Below the pieces are notes generated by a model that saw only the letters and a list, made by a program, of their open reading frames with translations, was not told where the DNA came from and made no database searches. DNA of 55,329 nt from Nitrososphaerota archaeon (GTDB lineage Archaea; Thermoproteota; Nitrososphaeria; Conexivisphaerales; UBA164), in assembly GCA_029786595.1 (NCBI GenBank), contig JAFLXO010000005.1:4652-59980 (forward strand), written 5' to 3'. Position 1 is the stretch's first letter. Each line of letters begins with the position of its first letter. The position numbers were made by a program, and so were the translations under genes. Below are positions 8,055-16,847 of this stretch, one piece after another.

Positions 8055-10411
8055 TTTAGCCCCCCGCTCGCCCTGCCATCAGCGGCTCTTAGCAAGGCTT
8101 CATAGAATGCAAGCCTAAATGGACCGTATCTTTTAAGCAGTGTGCCGGTTCTTGAACGCCAGCTGCTCTGGCCGAACCCCATAATCGAGAGGTTTAATAT
8201 TGTTCCTGGCATGGAAAACCCGTTAACGGTCAAGCTTGGCACATAATCCCCATCCCAGACACCTAGTGCGAATTTTTCGTTTTTTTCGGGCACCAATTCG
8301 CCTGGCACGGATCTTACCGTCAGTCTCACTTTTCCATGGTGGGCGGCTGCTAAATATGCCACCAGATCATTTGAAAGGCCGTTCTCAAGAATTAGCAGTG
8401 CCGAGACAAGTTCGTGTCTGAAATACTTTCTTTTATCAGGATATGTTTCATTTTGGTTATGCCATTTATCCTTTGGAGCCTTGGCGTATAATTTATCCGG
8501 CGATGGCTTATCCTTCATTTTTGCCTGGAAAGCAGGATGCGCCTTGCCTGCATCGTGCCACATAGCAGCCGCTATAAGGTCTTCTTTTGATGTTTTGACA
8601 CCGACTTCTTCACATAGCTCTCTGGTCTTCTGTGCTACTTCCAACAAATGTTCAGAAATGAGCTTCCATCCTCCCGCCGAGGAAGGATCGCTTGGGTATC
8701 CCCCTAGCGTACTTTCACCAACAGAAAGATCCTCGACTGGTGGCTTGGATGAAGGGTCCCACCCAGTGAGCGTGCTGTAACCCCCCTCTGTAGCGTCCAG
8801 CATAACCACCATGCCCGGGTACCAGGCTACAGGCTTCCTCCATTCCCCTTCTAACGGGTCAAAGTCAAGGGCATTGTGCTTCTCTGACCACTGCCTGACT
8901 TCATCAACAGGAGCTGGACAGAGCTCTTCCCGGCTAGGTTGCACAACGGGCTTCCTTTGTCCCTTCCAGAAATCCTTTGGCTGGCGCCGCCAAAAGACAT
9001 ATGCTAGGTAATCGTTCCCGCTGCGTATGAACCTTGATACATCGGTATTCCTTCCCATGAGGTCCGGCGTGGTATCAAAGAGTTCAATTATATCCTTACG
9101 CCTTATGACATCTCTATGTTTGAACTCTAGCTCAAGCTTGCTCATCTGTATTGGCGACACTTCTGTAAACCCCTTAAGGCGCTCTTCTGCCTCCCTGATT
9201 GCGCTTTCACTATATGGCGCATATGAATTCCTTTGCCCGCCTGGAAGGCGGATCAGGTAGACCGTTGACCTGCTATCGTTGCCCTCCCTGTTACATCTGC
9301 CCATCCTTTGGATAATTGAGGCCAGCGGAGCGAGCTCGGTAAACATTGTTACCGCTGAAATATCCATACCTGCCTCGATCACCTGCGTGCTTACAACTAT
9401 TAGATTGCTGGTCTTATCCAGCAGACGCTTGAGCTTTAGCTGTCTATCCGCAGGCCTGAAGTGTGAATGTAACAGCATTACAGCAGGGCCATCGCGTTTC
9501 CTCAATATACCATCTAGGGCTCTGTAGAGGCCGAGGCTCCTACTAACGGTGTTCAAGACCACTAAGGTCTTTGTACCCATTATATGCCTACTGATTATCT
9601 CTTCGGCGAGCTTGTCATAGTCCTTGGTTGTGCTTTGAGCATATGCCAGCTTTTTAGGAGCAAACATACGCTTTTGTAGCTCGGTAGACATCGGGTCCGA
9701 AAGGTCCGAAGTATCCAACTCAAGCGTTTCTATACCTTCACCATTAAAGTCTCTAGTTGTGAGCCATTTTTTTCGGAGGGTGGCGCTCATCCAAATACTT
9801 TCGGTTTGAGCTTCAGTGCCTATCTGCCTCCTGAAGGCCTCCAATTGGATGGATGTAGCTAATCCGCTATCCATCAATTGGACTTCATCAAACACCCACC
9901 TACAGTCATTATTAAGTAACCCGAATTGCATTGGCCACCTGAACCTGCTCATGGCGTAGCCACGGTTAAGAGCGCGGGAAAGAAGCATATCCTGCGTGCC
10001 TATTATTACAATGTCATCTTCTGGATAGATATCCCAATCGTTCGCCTCTTCACCACCCATAAGAGTGACTATTGACACCTTTTTCTTGCCGTGGTCAATT
10101 AAATCGGTGGCCTTGGTTAGGTTACTTAGCCATTGTTGTATGTTATCTCTAGTCTGTTCAACCAATGTGCGCAACGGTAGGCAGTAAACCAGTCTTCTGG
10201 GTGTTGAATTTCTCACCCCTCCGTCATCGGTATACCTGCGTTGCCACAACCATGAAAGGAAAATGGCTGCAGTTTTACCCCCACCCGTAGGTATACTTAT
10301 CAAATCATACTTCCTTTTGGATAACATTACCTGATATTTGAACGGGTTTTTGCCCTCAGTAGCCTGATAGAAAAAATTCCTGAAATTTTTATCGGCTACA
10401 TCCTCACTCAT
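8051..10411 (-). CDS. cas3: Cas3 helicase with C-terminal HD nuclease
   Basis: An SF2 helicase followed by an HD nuclease, the reversed order seen in type I-G. Helicase motifs are clear: Walker A IPTGGGKTA near the N-terminus, the DEVQ box in WVFDEVQLMD, STQVIEAGMDIS (motif V) and QRMGRCNREG (motif VI). The HD domain near residue 630 has MWHDAGKAHPAF, then FRHELVSALL and AAAHHGKVR. It degrades target DNA after Cascade binding. The frame extends 6 codons up to an ATG at 10429, but a TATA box at 10431-10441 is 26 nt from the ATG at 10411, which favours the shorter leaderless form. First gene of the operon. Confidence 0.95.
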   Translation of the reverse strand: MSEDVADKNFRNFFYQATEGKNPFKYQVMLSKRKYDLISIPTGGGKTAAIFLSWLWQRRYTDDGGVRNSTPRRLVYCLPLRTLVEQTRDNIQQWLSNLTKATDLIDHGKKKVSIVTLMGGEEANDWDIYPEDDIVIIGTQDMLLSRALNRGYAMSRFRWPMQFGLLNNDCRWVFDEVQLMDSGLATSIQLEAFRRQIGTEAQTESIWMSATLRKKWLTTRDFNGEGIETLELDTSDLSDPMSTELQKRMFAPKKLAYAQSTTKDYDKLAEEIISRHIMGTKTLVVLNTVSRSLGLYRALDGILRKRDGPAVMLLHSHFRPADRQLKLKRLLDKTSNLIVVSTQVIEAGMDISAVTMFTELAPLASIIQRMGRCNREGNDSRSTVYLIRLPGGQRNSYAPYSESAIREAEERLKGFTEVSPIQMSKLELEFKHRDVIRRKDIIELFDTTPDLMGRNTDVSRFIRSGNDYLAYVFWRRQPKDFWKGQRKPVVQPSREELCPAPVDEVRQWSEKHNALDFDPLEGEWRKPVAWYPGMVVMLDATEGGYSTLTGWDPSSKPPVEDLSVGESTLGGYPSDPSSAGGWKLISEHLLEVAQKTRELCEEVGVKTSKEDLIAAAMWHDAGKAHPAFQAKMKDKPSPDKLYAKAPKDKWHNQNETYPDKRKYFRHELVSALLILENGLSNDLVAYLAAAHHGKVRLTVRSVPGELVPEKNEKFALGVWDGDYVPSLTVNGFSMPGTILNLSIMGFGQSSWRSRTGTLLKRYGPFRLAFYEALLRAADGRASGGLN

Positions 10412-10430
10412 TGTGTATCTGCATTCCATC

Positions 10431-10441
10431 GATATATTTAA
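10431..10441 (-). promoter_or_regulatory. cas operon promoter (TATA)
   Basis: Minus strand CTTTAAATATATC. It is centred 26 nt before ATG 10411, the spacing of a leaderless archaeal transcript. Confidence 0.6.
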
Positions 10442-10518
10442 AGTATTTTAGTGCGCTCTTTTGTCGCATAATGTATCAGGTCTTTTCCAGATCCCTTGCC
10501 CCAACCTTTATCATCTTC

Positions 10519-10734
10519 TTATCTCCTCCGCCACCTTTCCATTACATCCGGCCGGTAATTTTCAATTCTTTTATTCCAGCCCTTTCCTAACTTTTGTTTG
10601 ATGAGTTCTCTAATGTCCTGTTCAAATTCCCTAATTTCATGAGACAGCTTATCTTGTTCTGAAGGCTCTAATTCAGATCCTATTTCATTTAGCGTTTTTG
10701 TTTGCTGAAATGCCTGATAATTTATTGATCCAGT
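10519..10734 (-). pseudogene. Gene remnant, possible Swt1-type HEPN C-terminus
   Basis: About 70 codons are open between a TGA (10735-10737) and TAA (10519-10521), but no ATG, GTG or TTG is present, so the 5' part is lost. The translation is strongly charged and helical, ending REFEQDIRELIKQKLGKGW then NKRIENYRPDVMERWRRR. The REF/IRELIKQKL-GW pattern reminds me of the Swt1-type HEPN domains of defence genes; this is a weak recollection. It sits directly upstream of the cas3 promoter, on the same strand. The rest of 10430-10858 holds nothing else I recognise. Confidence 0.4.
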
Positions 10735-10858
10735 TCAGCTACGCATAATCCCGTACCTTAGCCGTTAATCATTGATTGATATGTGAATGTCCTGAATGGC
10801 CGTCCCTTTGTTATGGCTCCTAGCCAACCGGGGAGCCGCCATCGGAGGCTGATGAAAA

Positions 10859-11065
10859 ATGAATAAAGGGAAGAATGGTAACAAAGGAAATATGATAACG
10901 ACAAAGAAAACCGTAGAAATAGACCGTGATGGCACCGGGTATAAACTTACTGTGAAGAAGAATTTCGAATCTTATGCGCGGAAGCTGAAGGATATGGCAA
11001 AGGCTGGATTGGCGGAAGTGGCGGTGGCATCAGACCATTTGTGCCTTGCGGGATCCGAGATTTGA
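10859..11065 (+). CDS. Small lysine-rich protein, unknown
   Basis: 68 residues with GGAGG 11 nt before the ATG. The middle part, TVEIDRDGTGYKLTVKKNFESY, reads like a short beta-rich domain, but the C-terminus is not convincing and I recognise no family. It may be a truncated gene. 11066-11300 contains no other supported gene. Confidence 0.25.
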   Translation: MNKGKNGNKGNMITTKKTVEIDRDGTGYKLTVKKNFESYARKLKDMAKAGLAEVAVASDHLCLAGSEI

Positions 11066-11270
11066 AAATGAAGGCATAAACAAACGCAGGCACAGAGAAC
11101 TAGGAGGAGTTAAATGCCGACGGCTAAGAGCTTCCCACACCGCTTTCGGATCGTTTGCAGCTTATTTCCTGATTCAACCACACACAGCTAGCAATGTATC
11201 CCCCCGTTGGTGTCCCCACAGGCATGAACACCTTCTCGCATTTTATGCATGATTACACCGGATCAGTTAC

Positions 11271-11280
11271 GCTTATATTG
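11271..11280 (+). promoter_or_regulatory. TATA box for the acetyltransferase operon
   Basis: GCTTATATTG centred 26 nt before ATG 11301. Confidence 0.6.
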
Positions 11281-11300
11281 TGCACCGCCATTTTATTTCC

Positions 11301-11786
11301 ATGCAGCTGGGCAGACTGAGGGCAGACGAAATAAAGGAAGCTACGAAAATGATGCTCGAAGCCCTTAAGGAAAATTACATTACTGATGTGGAAATAGAAA
11401 TGAACATAGCGCTTGAATCCGGCTCCGTGAGCAGTGAGGCCGGATCGATAATAGAGCAGCAATTGAGTAGCTTGATTGCTGACAACAATGCGGCAGTCTT
11501 TGCTGCAAGGATGGATGGCATCCTGGCTGGCTACGCAATTGTTGTTATAGAAGGCGATGTAGCTGATTTCTGGGACCTCGTGGTTAAAAAAGAGTACAGG
11601 AAGATAGGCATCGGGAGATCCTTAATAGTGGAAGTGGAAAATTTTGCAAAGGGCCGAGGCTGCAGGGCAATCAAGCTTGACGTAAACATGAAAAACGATG
11701 TTGCAATAAAGCTGTACGAAGATCTCGGGTACAGGAAGCTATCTATTATGATGATGAAAGGGGACAGGATAAATGGCATACCATAG
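11301..11786 (+). CDS. GNAT-family N-acetyltransferase
   Basis: 161 residues. The acetyl-CoA binding motif A is visible in LVVKKEYRKIGIGRSLIVEV (Arg-x-x-Gly-x-Gly/Ala type), followed by motif B, LDVNMKNDVAIKLYEDLGY, the RimI-like pattern in which a backbone-facing Tyr ends the fold. The protein should transfer an acetyl group from acetyl-CoA to an amine; the substrate is not evident. Seven further in-frame codons lie upstream, but the TATA spacing selects ATG 11301. The gene overlaps the next one by 14 nt, forming an operon with a membrane protein and a transporter. Confidence 0.85.
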   Translation: MQLGRLRADEIKEATKMMLEALKENYITDVEIEMNIALESGSVSSEAGSIIEQQLSSLIADNNAAVFAARMDGILAGYAIVVIEGDVADFWDLVVKKEYRKIGIGRSLIVEVENFAKGRGCRAIKLDVNMKNDVAIKLYEDLGYRKLSIMMMKGDRINGIP

Positions 11787-13023
11787 GATAGTCGCTGCAG
11801 GATACGTTTACGCTTTTGATACAGAAAAATTCAGCGGCACAAGGCATCCAGAGCTCAAATCTTACAGGACCGCAAAAGAGTGCCTGCCTTCCCAGGAGCT
11901 GTTTGCCTTCATGCATTCCATCCTGATAAACTTCGGGGAAGAGTACCTGAATATGGCAGAGCTAAACGGCTTTGAGGGCGTTCACAGGGCATATAACAGG
12001 GAACATGGGCTGGAAGGTGATGCATACGTTTTTATGAGGGACTTTAAGATTGGTCTGGCCTCGGTAGTGGTCCTGATAACGCTGCAGGAAAAGGAACTAT
12101 CTGCTGAAAGCATAATAGGCCTTCAGGCAGGTGGCTCCTGGCAGATAGAAGGCATGGACATTGACGGCTACATAGCGGCTCTTATGGATAGCATTAAGAA
12201 AAGGGTAAAGTACAGTGAAAAATATGTAACAGTTTTCCTAAAGGAAAATGAGCGGGTTGATGATCGGGAGCTTTACGGACTCATAGAGCTTGACCCTGGC
12301 TACGAGGGCGCAAGCTTGGGGACCGTGCACAAGACAGTTTCAAAGGATGCTTCAATGATAGATGGAATAAGGCTTTTCTATTCAAGAGACAGCATGGTAT
12401 TGTTCTTCTATGATGACCCGGTAAAAAGGTTCACTGAAATCACCAACCTAAAAATAACGGACTATGCGGCGCAAATAGAGGGTCGGTTTCAATCCTGCGG
12501 CCACGCCGGAAGCCCAGTCAGTCCAATCGTGCCGGTTTTCCTTGATTACCTTGTGGAAATCGAGCCTCTAAGGCTGCAGCACCTTATGCTTTCAGCATAT
12601 GGTGTAAGGATGAAGGCTGGTGGTAAGAGCAAGGATGAGATGGCCAAGCTAAAGGAGGACGCAACGCTCATGCTAGACTTTTACCACGTTATCTCCGCTT
12701 CGATGTACAGGGGGGTAAAGGAGGCGATGAAAATTGGACAGGAAAACATGGGAATAAATGATTTGAAGATCATATTTGACGAGAAGATGAACCTGACGGC
12801 GGAGTCCATTGAAATGAAGCATCAGCTTGTTCTTGAAAAGTGGAACAGGCTTTTCACCTACACTTTGGCAGCTGTGGGCTTTGCTTCAGTCATGGCGGAG
12901 TTTCTGCTCGCCTACCTTAAACTGGAAGGACCAGCAGGAACAGCGCTTATCCTTGTCTCCAGCACTCTGCTTTTCATCTTTATTGTGTGGATCATTCTTT
13001 TCATGGTGCTGAAAAGGAAATGA
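11773..13023 (+). CDS. Unknown protein with two C-terminal membrane helices
   Basis: 416 residues. The first 345 or so are soluble and charged. They are followed by two closely spaced hydrophobic helices (roughly residues 357-380 and 388-412) and a short basic tail, KRK. This soluble-domain-plus-hairpin layout resembles RMD1/CorA-like proteins, but I see no GMN motif, so it is not a CorA Mg channel. It lies between an acetyltransferase (14-nt overlap) and an EamA transporter (ATGA overlap), so the three are co-translated. No function is assigned. Confidence 0.75.
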   Translation: MAYHRIVAAGYVYAFDTEKFSGTRHPELKSYRTAKECLPSQELFAFMHSILINFGEEYLNMAELNGFEGVHRAYNREHGLEGDAYVFMRDFKIGLASVVVLITLQEKELSAESIIGLQAGGSWQIEGMDIDGYIAALMDSIKKRVKYSEKYVTVFLKENERVDDRELYGLIELDPGYEGASLGTVHKTVSKDASMIDGIRLFYSRDSMVLFFYDDPVKRFTEITNLKITDYAAQIEGRFQSCGHAGSPVSPIVPVFLDYLVEIEPLRLQHLMLSAYGVRMKAGGKSKDEMAKLKEDATLMLDFYHVISASMYRGVKEAMKIGQENMGINDLKIIFDEKMNLTAESIEMKHQLVLEKWNRLFTYTLAAVGFASVMAEFLLAYLKLEGPAGTALILVSSTLLFIFIVWIILFMVLKRK

Positions 13024-13856
13024 AAGGTAGGATACAGGCACTTTCGGCGCTAAGCGCAGCGCTTTACGGCCTGTGGGGAGCCATCGCAGCAGTGTCCCTG
13101 AGGGCCGGCATGACCGCTGCATCAACGGGCCTTCTCATCTTCGCCTTTTCATCCATAATTAGCTGTGCAGTTTTGGGGGGGCGACTGACAGTGCCAAGAA
13201 TGAAATGGGTTTTGGCCGGAATCCTTTTCGCCGCGGCAAATTACATTTTATTTAGCATAATGAGCTTTAGCTATCTTTCCTCAGCCTATGTGTTTGTGCC
13301 TTCGTCGGTGCTCATATTTTTTATAATTTCTGCCTGGAAATCAAGGCCCAGGGGCAGGGAAGCATTCAAATTTTCCCTCGCACTAATGTTCATAGTTGCG
13401 GGAATGGCGGTTTCACAGATAACCGGAACGGAGAAAATTAACATTGCTGACCTTGGACTGGGGCTCATGGTTGCCTTTCTGTACGGCATCTCATCCTATC
13501 TCACAGCATATGCATCAAAACCAAAGGCCGAAATGACACAGACGTTCTGGATAACGCTTTCAGAAATGGCAGTTTTTTTGCCCCTTTTTGCCATCACGGG
13601 AATCAGGCTCACATATCAGGGCATACTGCTTAGCGCGATTGCAGCCCTGTCAATAAGTGCAGGGCTCTACCTTGAACTCTTTTCCTACAACGCATTAACT
13701 GGAAATAGGTTTGCGCTGATGAACATGGTCAATGTGCTGACTAACCTTGATTCCATGTTTGTGGCTGTTGCGTCAATCCTGCTAGGAAGCTTCACCAGTT
13801 TTAGCATCTTCGGGCTCGTACTTGTATTCATAGGGGCCAGCTTCTTTTTAAAGTAG
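13020..13856 (+). CDS. EamA/DMT-family transporter
   Basis: 278 residues, almost entirely hydrophobic, with about ten predicted membrane helices arranged as two five-helix halves, as in EamA drug/metabolite transporters. The opening ALSAALYGLWGAIAAVSLRA is typical of the first helix. The ATG overlaps the stop of the preceding gene (ATGA), which decides this start over an in-frame codon 33 nt upstream. The substrate cannot be told from sequence. It is the last gene of the GNAT operon. Confidence 0.85.
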   Translation: MKGRIQALSALSAALYGLWGAIAAVSLRAGMTAASTGLLIFAFSSIISCAVLGGRLTVPRMKWVLAGILFAAANYILFSIMSFSYLSSAYVFVPSSVLIFFIISAWKSRPRGREAFKFSLALMFIVAGMAVSQITGTEKINIADLGLGLMVAFLYGISSYLTAYASKPKAEMTQTFWITLSEMAVFLPLFAITGIRLTYQGILLSAIAALSISAGLYLELFSYNALTGNRFALMNMVNVLTNLDSMFVAVASILLGSFTSFSIFGLVLVFIGASFFLK

Positions 13857-14332
13857 CTCAGGGAGTAGACGAATTGTTTGTTCTTTCATAAAATTAAATG
13901 CTTGCACAAGAAAAATCACGATATATGGAGAAGCTTGAGAAGGTTAAACAGTGTTGACAACGCAGGCGAACATAAGGGAAGACACAATGAAATCGCTGAT
14001 CGCAATGGATGCGAAGTGCGAGCTTACTGCTAACGGTATAAATTATTGGCCCCGTTCAGTGACGGGTTAGATAATCAGCAACTTTGCTCGTTCACCATAT
14101 TGTTATGATGACACAAGGAGGTGAACAAGCCAAAATTAGAGATAAATTTGGGAATCTAGACATCAAGTTTAACATTAAATAACCTTAATAAATGATATGA
14201 TAGATTGGTTTTCTGTGGCGATAAAGCATGCCCTCCCCCAAATGCCGATTACCACTATATTATAGGGCTGCTCCGTACAGCACCGTGTTTGTAGGCGATC
14301 CTGAGGCCAGCGCCGGCACAGCTCAGCCTTAC
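13857..14332 (+). other. Gene-free stretch with a degenerate repeat
   Basis: No supported gene. 14051-14161 resembles 28388-28496 over about 110 nt (shared blocks include GAACAAGCCAAAATT and a GTGAC-GGTTAGA region). Neither copy keeps an open frame, so this is probably an old mobile-element or gene fossil. Confidence 0.45.
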
Positions 14333-14451
14333 CTTACTGTAAAAGGCGAAGCTGGAAAATTCGTCGGCGTACGCATGTAGCTGCGGCCAAACGCCGTATC
14401 CATGTAAGGCAGCGTGGGGATCCTATCCGCGGAATGGCGTCTCACCCCGCT
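14333..14451 (+). repeat. Structured dispersed repeat, copy 1
   Basis: About 119 nt that align nearly end to end with 19718-19837. Both copies contain the hairpin-forming core CGGC-CAAAC-GCCG and the shared block GGATCCTATCCGCGGAAT. A short related piece, ATAGCGTCCCACA, recurs at about 33517. It is non-coding and may be a structured RNA or a MITE-like element. Confidence 0.75.
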
Positions 14452-14462
14452 AGGGGGACAAC

Positions 14463-14471
14463 CTTTTAAAG
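14463..14471 (+). promoter_or_regulatory. TATA box for surface protein 14492
   Basis: CTTTTAAAG centred 25 nt before ATG 14492. Confidence 0.7.
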
Positions 14472-14491
14472 GCCGAGCTCCTATTGTTGTC

Positions 14492-15202
14492 ATGGTACGG
14501 AAACTTGTCACAACTGTGATAATCATAGTTGTACTGATAGGCGCCGTCATAGTGGGATACCCTTATCTGCAGGCCTTACTGCAGCCTTCTACATCCACCA
14601 GTTCAACCCAGCCTCCCGTCGAATTCCATCCGATCCCGCTCAACTTTAACAACTCTCTTGCAAGCATCATAGGGAACTTTTCCGCTGTATCGTTCTCGAT
14701 GAACTACACTGCCGGCCCGATCAACATAACCGATATGCACATAGCATACAGCGTTTCTAATCTTGCGGCCGGCAAGGTTTTGAACGTTACATACTCATCG
14801 CCGCAGGGCTCGGGCGAATTTCCCATCTATTTCCAGAACGGTGCCTTTGTCAACTTTAACTTTGCCAACGTAGGCAACTCCTCCTATAGGATAGCAACCG
14901 AGCTGTGGTTCATTATGGCGGCCGGGGTATTGCGTTCAATTGGCCTTAACAGCACCAACCTGCCCATAAATACAACCAAGTCAGAGTTCATAGGCCCCAC
15001 CGCGATGGTCGTGACCACATATAGCGGAGCCATTGCCTCCTCGAATACCGCCTTCTCGATTGTCCAGTATTCAGTGGCCGTTCCCCTCATAAACACCACG
15101 GTTGTAGTGCCCGTTGGCCTCCAGCTGATGGGGGAGAGCAGCGGCCAGCCCATAAGCGTCTCATTCAGTGTGACGTCATTAACCTACACGGGGAGTGGCT
15201 GA
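14492..15202 (+). CDS. Membrane-anchored extracytoplasmic protein
   Basis: 236 residues from the leaderless start. A basic MVRK is followed by one membrane helix (TTVIIIVVLIGAVIVGYPYL). A Ser/Thr/Pro linker comes next, then a beta-rich domain with many N-glycosylation sequons (NNS, NYT, NIT, NVT, NSS, NST, NTT). This is the layout of an archaeal surface protein anchored by its N-terminus. No enzymatic motif is seen. The track-length frame begins 26 codons upstream, but the TATA box excludes that start. The next gene, 6 nt downstream, has the same architecture, so both probably act together at the cell surface. Confidence 0.75.
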   Translation: MVRKLVTTVIIIVVLIGAVIVGYPYLQALLQPSTSTSSTQPPVEFHPIPLNFNNSLASIIGNFSAVSFSMNYTAGPINITDMHIAYSVSNLAAGKVLNVTYSSPQGSGEFPIYFQNGAFVNFNFANVGNSSYRIATELWFIMAAGVLRSIGLNSTNLPINTTKSEFIGPTAMVVTTYSGAIASSNTAFSIVQYSVAVPLINTTVVVPVGLQLMGESSGQPISVSFSVTSLTYTGSG

Positions 15203-15208
15203 TAAAAG

Positions 15209-15661
15209 ATGGGCGGCGGCAAAGAGAAGGAGGACCCGATAGTTAAGTACGGGAGGAGGAGGATGAATGCGAAGTTCTTTGGCATGGTTGTAGCCGGGCT
15301 TATAATTTTGGTAATCCTGGGCGTGTTCGCGTTTAACTTTATACATGGTATCCCATATAATTCCTCGGCCCTGCACCCCGGGGTGTATATAGTCGTGGAA
15401 AGGGCCCAGCTCATAAATTCCAGCAGCACATATTCCCTGTATACGACCGTTAAGAACGCAGGCACGATCCCCATAAGCTCAGTAAGCCTTTCCATTTCAG
15501 GGGCCACTGTGGGATCCCTTTCATCCATAGCGCCCGGCGCATCGGCCTCGGGCACCTTTCCCCTGAGAGGTATAAGCAGCGGAGGAGCGTATTTTATCGT
15601 ATATACGGCAACTTCGACAAACGGGTCGGTGTATCAGGAAAACTACCCGTTGATAACCTGA
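15209..15661 (+). CDS. Small membrane-anchored surface protein
   Basis: 150 residues: a short cytoplasmic, basic N-terminus (KYGRRRMNAK), one membrane helix (about residues 22-43), then a beta-sandwich-like domain. Patterns such as TVKNAGTIPISSVSLSISG are typical of archaeal CARDB-like extracellular domains. It lies 6 nt after the preceding surface protein gene and has a GGAG-free start, so coupling is likely. The arginine-rich segment before the helix could suit a pilin-type signal, but the usual KG-V/I-S cleavage motif is absent. Confidence 0.7.
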   Translation: MGGGKEKEDPIVKYGRRRMNAKFFGMVVAGLIILVILGVFAFNFIHGIPYNSSALHPGVYIVVERAQLINSSSTYSLYTTVKNAGTIPISSVSLSISGATVGSLSSIAPGASASGTFPLRGISSGGAYFIVYTATSTNGSVYQENYPLIT

Positions 15662-15834
15662 CACATATTTATCCATCAAAGGGCACCCAGTCGCCATATA
15701 AGGCCGCACGGGGCCTGTCGCTTGATGTGGTTCGCCATATGTAGAGCCCTTTTAGCCGGCTGGTTTTATTTACTGCTAAAAAAATGGTAAGAGAAGGGGT
15801 GTTTCCTTCCTCGTCATTGCCATATATCGCTGGC

Positions 15835-16146
15835 CTATCCCTTCCAGAAGCCCACTGCAAGCCCTATTATGAAGAAGATCGGCACGCCTACAAGCAGCTG
15901 GGGGGCGACCTTGCTTACATAGGCTATTATCGTGGGCGCCTTGCTCATCAGCAGGGCGGTGTTGATGCCGGGCAGGTTTATGCCTATGTAGCCGGCGATG
16001 ACAAGCCCCACTATGGCAAGTATCACTGATGTTATCGCCTTCTTGATGGCAACCCCGAACAGGAGGCCATCTACAAGGGCCAGCACTATGGATATGATGG
16101 AATTCAGATTGGTGGGTATGGTCAGAACCAATTCGGTACCTATCAT
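15835..16146 (-). CDS. Small multi-spanning membrane protein
   Basis: 103 residues, nearly all hydrophobic, with three to four predicted membrane helices (about residues 14-34, 37-58, 78-101). A conserved-looking GLVIAGYIGINLPGI loop resembles short archaeal membrane proteins of unknown function. No recognised family. Divergent from the surface protein gene at 15209. Confidence 0.6.
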   Translation of the reverse strand: MIGTELVLTIPTNLNSIISIVLALVDGLLFGVAIKKAITSVILAIVGLVIAGYIGINLPGINTALLMSKAPTIIAYVSKVAPQLLVGVPIFFIIGLAVGFWKG

Positions 16147-16226
16147 ATGAGGCCTTATTTAAGCCGATATGATGGGCTGGTGCTCCAGCCTCCCTCAAGC
16201 CCATCAGGCCTGACCACGAGTTTGAA

Positions 16227-16385
16227 CTACCAGCGCCTGAATGCCCCCAGTTCCTTCATCTTCCTGATCAATTCATAACTGCGCTCCATAACGGCGCCTG
16301 GGTCCTGCCCCTTGAGGTTGCACCTCATCGTATAGCCGCATAATCCAGGGAACCTCGGGTTGCCCTCAACGTTTGAGTTCGTCAT
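16227..16385 (-). CDS. 52-residue protein with CGYTMRC motif
   Basis: A small frame below common length cutoffs. It opens MTNSNVEGNPRFPGLCGYTM and has two cysteines five residues apart (CGYTMRC) and a helical C-terminus rich in Lys and Arg. Codon choice (AGG Arg, GGC, AAG) matches neighbouring genes, and a TATA-like CTTATGTATTTG lies about 31 nt upstream of the ATG. The two cysteines could bind metal or form a disulfide. Function unknown. Confidence 0.55.
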   Translation of the reverse strand: MTNSNVEGNPRFPGLCGYTMRCNLKGQDPGAVMERSYELIRKMKELGAFRRW

Positions 16386-16451
16386 AGCAGCTAGCAAATC
16401 ACTATCCCAACAAATACATAAGCGTGTAAAACAACATATAAAAAAGGACCA

Positions 16452-16847
16452 TCAGACATTCCGCTTGCTATTCATTATAAGGATGCCGCTGATCGATGAC
16501 GGGATCATTGGAATGGCCAGAAGTAGGATGAATATAATAGCCAGGGGAAAGGAAATGTATGTGCTACCATATGCAACGACCGTGTGGATGATATCATACA
16601 GTACCAGAACTGGCAGCAGGCCTGTTATCAATACCACTAAGCCTCCCCTTTTCGTGTTTGATTTCTTGATTAAAATTAATAATCCAGCAAAAACTCCTAT
16701 GCCAGCCATTAGCATGGGGGATGCATCGTAGAATGCGACGAGCAGAAAAGATAATCTAGAAAAACCCTCGGTGACTACGAGCGCGGATATTCCTACAAAA
16801 AGATCGAGGAGTACCGCAATGATGCCGAGCAAAATGGCTATCCTCAA
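16452..16847 (-). CDS. Four-helix membrane protein, unknown
   Basis: 131 residues with four predicted membrane helices and a short polar tail. It overlaps the upstream gene by 4 nt (ATGA), so the two are co-translated. Both have four helices of similar spacing and may form a hetero-oligomer. I do not recognise the family. Confidence 0.65.
   Translation of the reverse strand: MRIAILLGIIAVLLDLFVGISALVVTEGFSRLSFLLVAFYDASPMLMAGIGVFAGLLILIKKSNTKRGGLVVLITGLLPVLVLYDIIHTVVAYGSTYISFPLAIIFILLLAIPMIPSSISGILIMNSKRNV

Noticed and set aside
11046-11252. Plus-strand frame of 68 codons
   Set aside because: Composition is not protein-like, it overlaps the small gene at 10859, and no promoter fits.
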